From Pomphorhynchus laevis (taxonomy: Eukaryota; Acanthocephala; Palaeacanthocephala; Echinorhynchida; Pomphorhynchidae): 64,000 nucleotides of DNA. A program made the position numbers and the translations under genes. The DNA is taken from assembly GCA_012934845.2 (NCBI GenBank), contig WNNJ02001053.1, positions 124,001 to 188,000 on the forward strand, read 5' to 3'. Of this stretch, positions 20,731 through 30,990 are shown in pieces (the stretch's first letter is position 1; the number at the start of each line of letters is the position of its first letter). A model generated the notes under the pieces. It saw only the letters and a list, made by a program, of their open reading frames with translations, was not told the DNA's origin and searched no databases.

Positions 20731-23079
20731 TGACTATAATCAATAATAATATAATTTGATAGTCGCATTTCATTTCCAGTTGTTTCTTATTAAGCTATCC
20801 TGAAATAGCCTTTTTATAAACATTAAAAAATTATCGTTCCTTCAAAGTATTTTTAAGCTCTCAAGATAAGATTTAATAAATGAAAAAGAACAATAAAGCA
20901 CATGAAACAATTTTAAAATATGACTTGAACCAATAAAATTAAAGCGTGTAATTATTATTTAAGAAACAATTCAAGAATTTTCTAATTGGCAAAATTGAGG
21001 GCCCTTATTGCCCTTATACTCAATGACAATAGATAGACGAAAATTCGTCAGGATAAGTCTTTGAATGTTTCTTTATCTTGATGGCATTGTCATGAGATTT
21101 CTTATGTCATAGCATTGTCAATGACCATGAGACAAATTTTGAAAGTGCAAAAGTATTGGCATTTGATGATGTTTAGAAATGTCGTAGCTTAATCTAATAA
21201 GCAGTTTATCAGAATCGATGAAAGAATTGCGGTTCGAAAACAATAAATCGGGCACTGTTCTATCATGTTTTTGTCAAATTGATATCCTTATTTCTTAATC
21301 TTACTACGTTTTGCTTCATTTATTAAATTTTTAATATTTTGTCTTTAATTTCATTTTGTTCAAATTTTGTTGTAAAAGTGTAGTCCTTATTCACATAATA
21401 ATGATGATCAGCAAAATATTGTAAAATATTGTATAAATCGCTTATGTTCGATTTCAGAGATATGCAAGTTTGAGCACTTCGGTGCAATATTTTCATCTTG
21501 TTCTGAAAAGGTCGGACTGATTTTAAAAATATAATAATTCTTGTACATTGGACTATTTTTATGGCTGCGGCCGGATAAAAATGCTCAGCAGGCCAGACAT
21601 TTTTGATCGACCCGATGAAAATGCTCGGCTGGCTTAGTATTCTCCCGGCCCGTAAACCGCCAATTGTCTGTATATGCTCTACTCGGTCTCTTTTAGGCAG
21701 AAAAATAATGAAGGTGACACATTATTTGATCCATGCTAATCTAGAATCACATAGCTATACACCCTTATCGAAGCGTGAATAATCCTTGATACAATCCTTG
21801 AAACTTGCGAATCGGTATGCAACAGAAATATTAGAGGAAACGAACTGTTTCATCGTATTTGTTTGTTACTAATAGTTTAAAAAATATGTTCCTGTTCGTG
21901 TTATAAAATAAAACTTAAAAAATAATTCTTTCAGATTAATGTAACGTCATCAGAAGTTGTTAAGGTGTTAATAAAAAAGGCTGTAGAATATGCTTTTGTT
22001 CAAAAATCAAGATAAAATCAATGCATTGATGAATTATAAAACGAGAAGATCACGCAAGTGATTAAAGTTTTTACATTTAATAATAGTATCACTGTTTAAC
22101 TTTTCTCTTATTTTAATTCGTCAATGTTCTGTTTTATGAACAAATCAAAGTTATAAAATTGAACAAAATGCTAAATATAAATATAAGTAGTAAATTATTA
22201 AATATATATAAAATATAAAATAAATGAATTATATTTAAATTTATAATTTATGTCAAGTTAACATTAAAAATTGAAATTTAAAGAGTAAAATGAATTCAGA
22301 ATAATTATTTAAATCAAAAAGCAATTACAAATCAAAATACTTGAATTTAATATAAAACATTTGGGGCAGAATCAGAAATTTGCAATTTAATAAGCAATTT
22401 GTTCGCAACAAAATACGCAGTTTGCTCGAAAGCAACAGCAATAATGATAAAAATGAACAAATTTTGTTTCTCTTCTGATAATGTAGCTAACGAAATACAA
22501 AAATTAACAAGCGTTATGATTGATCCTGCTGGCAAATATCCAAATGTGAAAAAAAATGAATACAAGTCAATTAAAAAGAACAAATGATTTAATAAATCTT
22601 GTGAGTTATCGCTAAGTGGATTTGCAAAAGCAATAGCAGCAACAAAATAAAATTTTTAAAATATTAACTCAAGCAATCAAAAGCCATGACAAAATAGGGA
22701 TCAAATTTTTGAAAATGCGAAAGTGAAATTAGGAAAAATGTTAAATTGCCAAAAAATCAAACGTTGAAATTATAAATTGAGACAATTCTGACTACTTAGT
22801 GATTTCATATCAGAAAATACCAAAACTGTTGCCGCAGAGCATATTGTGCACTTAATGGTTTGAATTTCAAACACTTAAATTGTTTATATCCGCAGGATTT
22901 AAAATATTAAGACAATAAAAGTGGTAAAATTTATTTTTATTACAAAATCATGAAAATCGAAATCCGATATAATGATTGAATTTTGAAAACACATAAATTT
23001 TCAAATATTAAAACTGATATTACCGATTTGATTTAGAGCAAATCAATAATTTCCAAGAAAAAGCTAATTTAATCATTCC
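20731..23079. other. AT-rich region without a gene
   Basis: A GC-richer patch at 21555-21665 holds two imperfect direct copies of a gat-aaaatgctc-gc-ggc word. No coding sequence was recognised. The open frames at 22347-22587 occur on both strands at once and look like chance. Confidence 0.45.
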
Positions 23080-23483
23080 GTAAATCTCGATTTCCTTCCA
23101 TTTCTTAGGAAAAAGAAGTTTAATACACAACCGTTATTCCCCTACTTATTCAAACTCACTTTTTCACTCAACTTTTTATTAAATCCCTCTATCAAATTAC
23201 ATTTTCCTCAACGTCAATATTCCCAATCACATCTTCTCGATCCTCCTTCCCATTCACATCTTCCTACATTCTATTCAGCATTTATTCATTCCCATATTCC
23301 AGTTCACCTTTACCTTTATTCTCATTTCCCACTCTCCTCTTCTTACATTCCCATACATATTTTCCTTTATTCCTCGTACCCTTCCACCTTTTCTTTCGTT
23401 CACAAATTTCCATTCTTCTGAAAATTTGAAAAAAATTAAAATTATATTAAAATTATTGAATTTCCGCTCTCCCATTCATTTTC

Positions 23484-23735
23484 CTCAATTCTTAAAGTCT
23501 AATTCACATTTTCGTCAATTCCCTGGTCCAATTAACTGCTTCCTCATTTCTTAAAGTCTAATTCACATTTTCGTCAATTCCCTGGTCCAATTCACTGCTT
23601 CCTCAATTCTTAAAGTCTAATTCACATTTTCGTCAATTCCCTGGTCCAATTCACTGCTTCCTCAATTCTTAAAGTCTAATTCACATTTTCCACAATACCA
23701 TAATCCAATTCCCCGCTTCCTCAATTATTCAGTTC
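23484..23735 (+). repeat. 59-bp tandem repeat, about 4 copies
   Basis: The word cttaaagtctaattcacat starts at 23491, 23550, 23609 and 23668, an exact 59-bp period. The first three spacers (ttcgtcaattccctggtcc) are almost identical; the last is more diverged. Confidence 0.9.
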
Positions 23736-23789
23736 AATTCAACTTGTCAATATTTTCTGCTAATTTTTTATTTTTGATTTCAGTTTATA

Positions 23790-23935
23790 ATATAAGATTT
23801 AATAAGATTTATAAAATCTTATAGCAATTATTTATTATTAATTAATTTGTTATTATTTAACTATTTAACTTTTATTTTGCGTTATTTTTAATTTGCAATA
23901 TAAAATACGTAGACTCAGTTAGCTTATTTAATTCA
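23790..23935 (+). repeat. PLE-A distal 3' tail
   Basis: It contains aaaatcttata-caattattta and ends in aaaatacgtagactcagttagc, the outer end of PLE-A. It sits inside the pyrimidine-rich region, so it is a later insertion. Confidence 0.6.
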
Positions 23936-24504
23936 TGACTTTCACATACCCATTTTCTAGAATTTTCTAGAATTTATTTCCCGCTTCCAATTTATTTATT
24001 TTTTCATTACAATTAACGTTTCTTGTCATTCCCCTCTTTCCACATGCCCCTTCACATTCATCCCTTCATTCATAAAATTTGCTCATTCAAATTTTTTTCG
24101 TTCATCCTTTGTACGCATCAATTAACTTTTTCGTCCATCCCTTCTTTATCTTATTTTCCAACTCTCTCCCATTTGCCGCTTCCTTCATTCTCCAACCCAA
24201 TCATCTTCTTGACTTTGCCCCAATTCACATTAATCCTTTCGTTCATTCCCCCTCATATAATTAACCTTTCCCCCTTCCCGCATAAACCTTCTCTATCATC
24301 TTAATCACCTTTCCCTTATTCCCATACTCTATTTCCACATTCACCATTTCATCATTGTTGAATTATATAATAGGATTTACAAATAGCAAGTATTAAAAGT
24401 TGTAACGGTATTATTAATACTTATTAATAATTGACTTATTTCTAAAATTTATAAAAAATATATTTTATTGAATTAAACTAAAAGCTAAAAATAATCAAAT
24501 TAAT

Positions 24505-24643
24505 ATTTATCAAAAACTAATAACAGACGTTGGATCAGAATAAGAATTAGAGGTCATCAGGAGGAACTGATATGCTATCAGATTTAGGTTATTATTTAAT
24601 AACCTAAATAATATCAGATTATTATTTCAAAAAATGAAATAAT
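24505..24643 (-). repeat. PLE-A terminal repeat, copy 3 (truncated), with fold-backs
   Basis: It matches the block from cagacgtt through gaggaactg to gctatcag, then diverges at gatttaggtt, where a palindrome with 12-bp arms starts (24583-24594 / 24597-24608). A second perfect 9-bp hairpin follows (24621-24629 / 24635-24643). The pseudoknot half of the block is lost. Confidence 0.75.
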
Positions 24644-24649
24644 ACCGAA

Positions 24650-25515
24650 GATTAAAGATATGCAAGCAAAGTCATGAAATGCAAAGACCTGGATTCCATA
24701 AATAAATGGTGTATATCTAATGGGCTGATAATAAATGCGACTAAATGTAGACATATGCGGATCGGCTCCCCAGAATTCGTTGCTCTTATAAAATTGGAAA
24801 CATGTCGATTGATTCTACAGATAAAATCGATGATTTAGGGGTATCTACGCTTAATACGCTCGAAATGAGCGCTCACGTAAATAAAGTTTCGGCCAATTGC
24901 CGTCGTACTATTGGCATCATTAGACGATCTTTTAGATCACTAGAGGCATGTAGCTTCAGAATAATATACAAGGCCCTCATCGAATATCGAATGCTATACG
25001 CATCTCCCGCAGCGTATCCACATCTGTGCAAGAACATTGTGGCTTACGAATCAATTCTCCGGTCGGCTACCCGTCTTGTTCCCACTGTCAAAGACCTGCC
25101 GTTTGACCATAAGTTAGAAATCCTAGGTGTTTCAACGGTTTGTGAAAGTTTGGTAAAAGCTGATCTTATGCTGGTATGAAGGGCAATTATATCGCCCACT
25201 CATCCCCTCAACTTCATGTTTTGCCTACGCAAATCCGAGAAATTACGTGGACATCGACTAACGCTCAAACATCGTAAAGTCCATCGACACTATCAGGATA
25301 TCAGAGATCGAGTAATAAACAGTTGGAACAGACTCCCGTCATCTGCAATTGAATGCTGGAACATCCGAGAATTTCGGCGTGCGCTGAACAGTGTATCGCT
25401 CTCATAGGAAGTCGAACCTGATTTGGATTTTTTTGTTTTACTGACATTGTACTTTTTTACATTGAGATCCAGCCAAACGAGCCACCGCTCATCGGCTGTT
25501 GTATACTAATAATAA
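24650..25515 (+). pseudogene. LINE-H, C-terminal RT region and 3' end
   Basis: The 5' part (24650-24800) reads the RT thumb (INKWCISNGLIINATKCRH). 24802-25179 holds NCRRTIGIIRRSFRSLEAC, then a Y.AP..YP pattern and SATRLVPTVKDLP. 25216-25407 holds KLRGHRLTLKHRK and VINSWNRLPSSAIE. These are the conserved C-terminal blocks of CR1/jockey-like ORF2 proteins and resemble LINE-F (RGHGLTLRRERIRK, SLWNRL). One frameshift separates the two parts. The 3' end ccagccaa...gctgttgtatactaataataataac ends in AAT repeats, as does LINE-F. EN and most of RT are missing. Confidence 0.75.
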
Positions 25516-25584
25516 TAACAAATTAACGAAAAGACATTTAATTAGAATATATTTCACAAATCTTATTTGATTTTTAAAATCAGA

Positions 25585-25900
25585 TCAGCCAAGTCCACGT
25601 ATTTTACTCTATAAATAACGAATCAAATCAGCTAACTGAGTCTACGTATTTAATATAATTATAAAATAAACAAAACATAATAATGCTAAATCAAAATTTA
25701 ATAATTAAATAATAAAATTAATAATTGTTTTTAGATTTTCTATAATTTAAATCAAGTTAAAATAAAAAAATTTAAATTTAAAATAAACGTCATTTTAATG
25801 AATTGACTAATAAATAACAGACGTTGTATCAGAATAAGAATTAGAGGTCATCAGAAGGAACTGCTATGCTATCAGGTTTCGGCCCCTAACTCTTCTACCG
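25585..25900 (-). repeat. PLE-A terminal region, copy 4, with tail
   Basis: On the minus strand it runs from GGTAGAAGAGTTAGGGGCCG through GAAACCTGATAG, CATAGCAG and CTGATGA to the AAATACGTAGACTCAG tail. It therefore links the terminal block to the distal tail in one copy of about 310 bp. It starts partway in (GGCCCC and CTGCTATG are missing), and a perfect 9-bp hairpin (25901-25909 / 25919-25927) begins at the breakpoint. Confidence 0.8.
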
Positions 25901-27566
25901 TTATTTATCTAATAACGATAAATAACGACTATTTATCAAGATTTTATAAAATAATTTTTTTAACAAAATTTAATCTAAATAAAAAATATCGATATCTCCT
26001 TAACAGTTTTGAATGTTGGATATATGCACAAGAGTGCTAATGTAGATAAGTCATAAGACAGAAAAAAGGTCAGGAATCTAGAGAAATGCAGATAAATAGA
26101 TAGGAAAGTTTGTTGAATTTGAAAATAATAAGATTAAAGGGAGCAACGCATGGAAGGAAAAAGGCAAGCGGGACAAAAAAGATGCAGCACTGAGACAATA
26201 ACTATAAAGAAAAAATTTAATGGAGTTGAAGATGAAAGAAATGAACGTGTCAGTTGCAAATAAAACTAAAAATACAATAAACCGAACTTCTACATCTAAA
26301 TTAAAGATGATTAAATGATTGAAATGAACACATACTGCTCATAACGGGATTAATTTCCCAAAAACTAAGAAACATCAAAATTAATTCCTCAATGTTCTAT
26401 TTCCCACAACTCATGGTTAAATCAATCACTTTTAGAAATGATAAATTTCAGATTTGGTCGATTATGACTACTTCTCGGGTAAGAACCTAGTCGGATCGGA
26501 ATGAGAAAATACAATCACAAATTCCTTACTTACGCTTAATCTGAAACAATCATCCGGTTGTTCGATGATTTATACCGTTTCCTGGATGCAAAAGTACAAA
26601 CACAACCATTCGTAGTGTTCTGGTAGTAACAACCTTACTGTGTTGGTAATAATATATCCAAGTCTTTTACTGGCCGTGCTTGAAATGCCTTTCGTTTTGT
26701 CTTAAGGCTCAATTGATTGACAGGAAAAGGAATTAGCTTCAAGAAAGAACCAAATTCCTTGTTGATTTTAGTCCACAACCCATATCAGAATGAATGAACG
26801 CTTAAACTGACTCCGACTGTTTCTAGTGCTTCCAACTTCACAAATACTACTAAATCATCGGAGTACGTTCTTTAGAAAGGAATTTCCACCTGTACAAACC
26901 TAACGGTATGTACTGGATTGACGGCAATGAAATAGACAGTCACTGGAACAACTACAGCTTGCCAGAAGCAATGCAATTAAAAAAAACAAATGCAGCCGCG
27001 AGACGAATAAGACGATCCGCAACCGATTCTTATTCGACATGCGAAAAACTTTCGTAAAGTTGACAAACCTTAGCACACATTAAAATCGTCATCATCTCAA
27101 GCTATATATATAGAGAGAGCACCAAATATTTATTCTCTCTGCATTTATTCTCAGTTGCATCTCTTAAAATAGAAAAAATAGCAGGCCATAATTTCGGTAT
27201 TTGCGCACGCGTCGACACAAATCACAAAAGCAGCGTACACAAAAGCAACGCTGTCGTTTTCTGTTTTAGAAAATAAGAACTGTGACGATACTCAAATACG
27301 GAAGAATCGAGAATGATGAAGCAAACAAATTTTTTCATTTTGGAAAAATTTCAATAACGAGCCGCAGCCGATTTAATCGTTTTAATTCTTTTTTACAATA
27401 ATTCAATAATATTGCGTTCCAAAGAATTCTAAATGAAAGGTTTATTTGCGTACTTAATACACATTAATACTATTAATCTGTCCATAAAAAATACTCGGTT
27501 AAAAAAGTCTTTTTAAAATTAAACATAATACATCTTTGCAATTGTTTTTTTGTGAACTAAAATAAC
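25901..27566. other. 1.7 kb without a recognised gene
   Basis: Less AT-rich in 26400-27050 than its surroundings, and free of the recognised repeats, so this may be single-copy host DNA. No ORF with family similarity or convincing exon was seen. Confidence 0.4.
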
Positions 27567-27800
27567 TTAAAAAAAATTACAAATAATAAATTGTGTCAAG
27601 TCTTGTCTATCGCTCTTCCCCTCAACCGTGCCCATAACGTAACTAGCGTTTCCGCGTTGGATGGCAACGCTCAGCCTCTGCAGCAATACATCCGTGGACC
27701 GCCGCTCTCCGGTCACTGCTGCTATCCGCCGACCTATTTCGTGCATTAGGCATTCCGCCTCTGGGCCCAACGCACCAAGCGTTTCCACGGCGACCGGCAC
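27567..27800 (-). pseudogene. LINE-C C-terminal fragment
   Basis: The minus frame reads PVAVETLGALGPEAEC, EIGRRIAAVTGERRST and LLQRLSVAIQRGNASYVMGT. The pattern P.AVETLG..GPEA, G.RI...TGE.RS, L.QR.S.AIQRGNA is the extreme C-terminus of YLDD-type LINE polyproteins (compare the LFQRASIALMRSNA end at 48.5 kb). Upstream domains are absent. Confidence 0.7.
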
Positions 27801-27894
27801 AAAATTGTAGATTTTGTGTTTAGTTTACCTTTGCAATTAGTTTACATTTTTTATTGTTAAAATGCAAAAGTTAATTAGATCAAATACTGACAGT

Positions 27895-28020
27895 GATGTG
27901 ATCTGACTTTTTATTAATTATTAATGATTAATTAATTATTAATTAATAATTATTAATTAATAATAATTATTATTAATTATTATTAATTATTATATAATAG
28001 TTATAATAATACAAATTTAT
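27895..28020 (-). repeat. LINE-B microsatellite tail (AATAATT-type)
   Basis: Directly downstream of the LINE-B terminus (minus sense) lies about 110 nt of AATAATT/ATTAATT repeats. CR1/L2-group LINEs end in short tandem repeats rather than poly(A), so this probably belongs to the insertion. Confidence 0.7.
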
Positions 28021-28080
28021 TTAATGTGGCAAATGCGTACAAGCTGTACGCTTACAAGTCCACAAACAAAAATGAGAAAG
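28021..28080 (-). promoter_or_regulatory. LINE-B 3' terminal stem-loop
   Basis: The minus strand has GCGTAC, a 5-nt loop, GTACGC at 28051-28035, followed by ATTTGCCAC and TTAAATAAAT. The same place in the copies at 33067-33082 and 34582-34567 reads GCGTGC, 4-nt loop, GCACGC, so one base pair changes from A-T to G-C while pairing is kept. In stringent-type LINEs the RT recognises such a 3' hairpin; that role here is inferred. Confidence 0.7.
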
Positions 28081-30990
28081 TCAAGCAGTTAAATTGTTCA
28101 GATGGGATCGGATTTGTCGTTTGAAGCACTGCAGGGAAGTTGATTGGCGTATATGAATGGGCAGATGATTCCACGATAGAGGAGCAGCCACCAGGAAGGA
28201 GCGGAGTCCAAAGGAGGTAGAGTAGTTTGGGACATGTAAAAGAAGGGAATTACAGGAACGCAAGGAACAGTAAACAGGACGAGAATTATCAAGAAAAGGA
28301 AGGTTGAGAAATGAAGGGGTATGAAAAGTTACAAGGCGGAAAGCAACGATAAGAAGACGAATTTGAACACGACAATAAATTGTAGGCAAATCGAGAGAAG
28401 CAAGATGGTAGGATGTGTGATCAAAACGACGAAGACGGAGGAGAATTCGGACAGCTGCGTTGACGATGCGTTGTAGGGGAAGAAGAGTGGATTTAGGTGA
28501 GTTGGAAAATAGACTAAGACAATAATCGAGTCTAGAAAAAAGGAGAGATGATATGAGAGTCATACAAGAAGGGAAATCGATCAATCTACGAACTTGACGG
28601 AGGTTGCGGAGTATCAAGGTAGATGAGCGTACTTTATCTCTAACGAAAGGTTTAAGTGAAAGTCGGTTGTCAAAATGGAAGCCTAGGAAAACGAGATTAT
28701 CAACGATAGGAAGAATTGTAGAATTTAATGATACGGAGGGAGGTTCGAAGCCGAGGCGTCGAGGTAGGATCCACATAATTTTGGATTTATCAGGATTCAG
28801 AGAAAGGCGAAGAGAAGAAAGATGATTGGAAATTGAGACAAGACAGTCGGAAGCAGAAACACTAAGATCGCGAATACGATAAACAGGTGCATGAGCATAT
28901 ATGAGAATGTCATCAGCATATTGCATAACATGGAAGTTAAATTTATGAGAAATCGAAGACAAATCACCAAGAAGAAGAGAGAAAAGTATAGGGCCTAATA
29001 CGGAGCCTTGCGGAACACCGGACGGAATGGACGAAGGATGGGAGAGAGAAGAGTTAGAATATACGCGAAATGTACGGTTTGATAGATATGAAGAAAACCA
29101 TGATACAGTGGGTAAAGAGAAGCCATAATCATGACGAAGGCGATGGAGAAGAATCGAGTGATCGACGATGTCAAAAGCAGACGATAGATCAAGAGAAACT
29201 ATGACACTACATAATTTATGATCGCGCGATATGAGTAAGTCGTTATAAACTTTAAGACATGCAATTTCGGTAGAGTAATTAGAGCGAAAAGCGGCTTGGA
29301 AGGGAGGAAATAAGTTAGAGGAATAGAGATATGTATTAACTTGCTTAAGAACGAGACGCTCAAGGAGTTTAGAGAGGGTTGGGAGAAGTGAGATTGGACG
29401 GTACGAAGATGGTAGTGAAGAGTCGAGAGATTGCTTTTTGATGATAGGACGAACAGTGGCGCATTTCCAGATGGAAGGAAATGTACAGCTACGGATGGAC
29501 GAGTTGAACAATGTGGTTAGGAAGGGTAAGATAAAAGTGCAGATATTTTTAAGTAAGTGAGTGGGAATTGGGTCAGAAGGAGAGGTTTTATTAGGTAATG
29601 ACAGCAGAACCGAAGAAACTTCATCAGACGAAACGGGAAGAAGGTGGAATAGTTCTGGGAGGGAAGTATTTAAAGATAAGAGTGGGTACAAGGGGGCTAT
29701 GGGTAGTAGGGAAAGTAAATTAGATAGCTTAGTTTGTAGATAAGAAGAAAATTTATCAGGATTTATATTACAAGGGGTAGATGATCGTGAAAGAATTGAG
29801 TTTAAGATTTTCCAATGAGATTTCGAGTTGGAAGATGACTCGAGTTGATTTCGCCAAAAGAGAGTACGTTTAGTACGTATAAGAATGAGATGTGAACGGC
29901 GTTGAGAAAAGTAGGAATCACGAAGATTTGGAGGGAGTGAGTTGGGTGAACGTTTAAGAAAGCGTTTATACATACGAAAAGAGTGACGGAGTCGACGCTT
30001 AGAAAGACTACAGTCAGAATCGAACCAGGGAGCATGGCGCAAGCGCTGGGAACGTCGAAGTCGACTAGGTAGAAGGTTATTGAGGATCGACGTAAGTTCA
30101 GAATCAAACAGAATGCAGAGATCATCGGGAGAGAGATAGTTAAGAGGAAGTGAAAAGAGTGAAGAATTGAGTAAGGCTGTGCAGAGAATAGGGATATCGA
30201 GAAGCTTCCAGGGTCGACTTGGTGTAGATAATGGTAAAGGCGGAGAAGGAGGATGGGGACGAGTAAGAGTAAGAGTGACAAGGAAATGATCGGACAAACC
30301 AGGATCAGTAATTGACAAGGAGGTATAGTCATTGAAGCAGTTAGGAACAGCAATGATGTCGAGAGCACCGCCGAGAATATGAGTTGGGCTTGTTGAAAGT
30401 AATTTATAGTTAAAATCAGAAAAAAGATTAGTTAAAGTGATAGAGTCAGAGTCAGACGGGCGATCAAGACGAATGTTAAAGTCACCGAGAACAAAAGAAG
30501 GAGTATAAGACAATGAACAGTGAGACATTAGATCTGCAAGGTCGTTAAAGAAGATACGTGATGGGGCAACTGAACCTGGACGGTATACAATCACAAGTTC
30601 CAGAGGGAAAGGCGTTGATAATCTGCATATGAGTAATTCGAACGAGGTGTAACGGATGTTAACGTTGATTTTACGTAAAGACATTGGGTGACGAGCAATG
30701 GCAACAATACCGCCATGGTTAGACGCAGTAGATGTATGAGATGTAATTTGACGAGCTGATTCAACTAGAGAACAACCAGAGCGACATAGACGACGAATAG
30801 CAAGATCGTTGGAGTCAGTGTGCCAGGATTCGGTAATGCAGAGAATATCGATAGATAATTGATCGAAGATATCGAGAAGCATATCAGCTTTATGAAGAAT
30901 GGAGCGAGTATTGAATAGACTAAGACGAAAAGTATGCTTAGGAGCGAGATCGACTAGCGAAGAAGACAAGGGGGAGAGATGGGACGCCAT
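28081..30990 (-). CDS. LINE-B ORF2: APE endonuclease and reverse transcriptase (intact)
   Basis: A 969-residue uninterrupted ORF starting at ATG 30990. The APE-type endonuclease occupies about residues 20-240: N27 (LFNTRS), E54 (ITESW), YRPG at 136-139, GDFN at 169-172, D211 (LDII) and SDH at 233-235, all catalytic positions in place. RT spans about 500-780: RPISLL, SLDLSSAFDIVDH (D601), GVPQGSVLGPILF, YADDILIYA (691-699). A C-terminal region with WNHLP follows; no RNase H is visible. Domain order and motifs place it in the CR1/L2 group. The protein would nick DNA and copy LINE RNA at the nick. The start overlaps the end of ORF1 by 37 bp, so ORF2 is probably reached by reinitiation or frameshifting. 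No stop or frameshift was found, so it may be a recent, possibly active, insertion. Confidence 0.95.
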   Translation of the reverse strand: MASHLSPLSSSLVDLAPKHTFRLSLFNTRSILHKADMLLDIFDQLSIDILCITESWHTDSNDLAIRRLCRSGCSLVESARQITSHTSTASNHGGIVAIARHPMSLRKINVNIRYTSFELLICRLSTPFPLELVIVYRPGSVAPSRIFFNDLADLMSHCSLSYTPSFVLGDFNIRLDRPSDSDSITLTNLFSDFNYKLLSTSPTHILGGALDIIAVPNCFNDYTSLSITDPGLSDHFLVTLTLTRPHPPSPPLPLSTPSRPWKLLDIPILCTALLNSSLFSLPLNYLSPDDLCILFDSELTSILNNLLPSRLRRSQRLRHAPWFDSDCSLSKRRLRHSFRMYKRFLKRSPNSLPPNLRDSYFSQRRSHLILIRTKRTLFWRNQLESSSNSKSHWKILNSILSRSSTPCNINPDKFSSYLQTKLSNLLSLLPIAPLYPLLSLNTSLPELFHLLPVSSDEVSSVLLSLPNKTSPSDPIPTHLLKNICTFILPFLTTLFNSSIRSCTFPSIWKCATVRPIIKKQSLDSSLPSSYRPISLLPTLSKLLERLVLKQVNTYLYSSNLFPPFQAAFRSNYSTEIACLKVYNDLLISRDHKLCSVIVSLDLSSAFDIVDHSILLHRLRHDYGFSLPTVSWFSSYLSNRTFRVYSNSSLSHPSSIPSGVPQGSVLGPILFSLLLGDLSSISHKFNFHVMQYADDILIYAHAPVYRIRDLSVSASDCLVSISNHLSSLRLSLNPDKSKIMWILPRRLGFEPPSVSLNSTILPIVDNLVFLGFHFDNRLSLKPFVRDKVRSSTLILRNLRQVRRLIDFPSCMTLISSLLFSRLDYCLSLFSNSPKSTLLPLQRIVNAAVRILLRLRRFDHTSYHLASLDLPTIYCRVQIRLLIVAFRLVTFHTPSFLNLPFLDNSRPVYCSLRSCNSLLLHVPNYSTSFGLRSFLVAAPLSWNHLPIHIRQSTSLQCFKRQIRSHLNNLTA

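Larger units (their letters stand above)
23080..24360. repeat. pyrimidine-rich strand region with minisatellites
   Basis: For about 1.2 kb the plus strand is dominated by C and T in degenerate repeats of words such as ttcacattttcc, attcccat and cttcctc, in an otherwise balanced AT-rich window. It is interrupted at 23740-23935 by a PLE-A tail. An open frame at 24023-24304 is only translated low-complexity sequence. Confidence 0.75.

Noticed and set aside
22347-22587. Overlapping ORFs on both strands at 22.35-22.59 kb
   Set aside because: No domain; both frames open over the same AT-rich stretch indicates chance.
23484-23735. CRISPR-like array (59-bp period)
   Set aside because: Whole units repeat, including the would-be spacers; the setting is eukaryotic.
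24023-24304. 93-codon ORF in the pyrimidine-rich region
   Set aside because: The protein is low-complexity Pro/Ser/Leu/Phe, a direct reflection of C/T-rich repeats.
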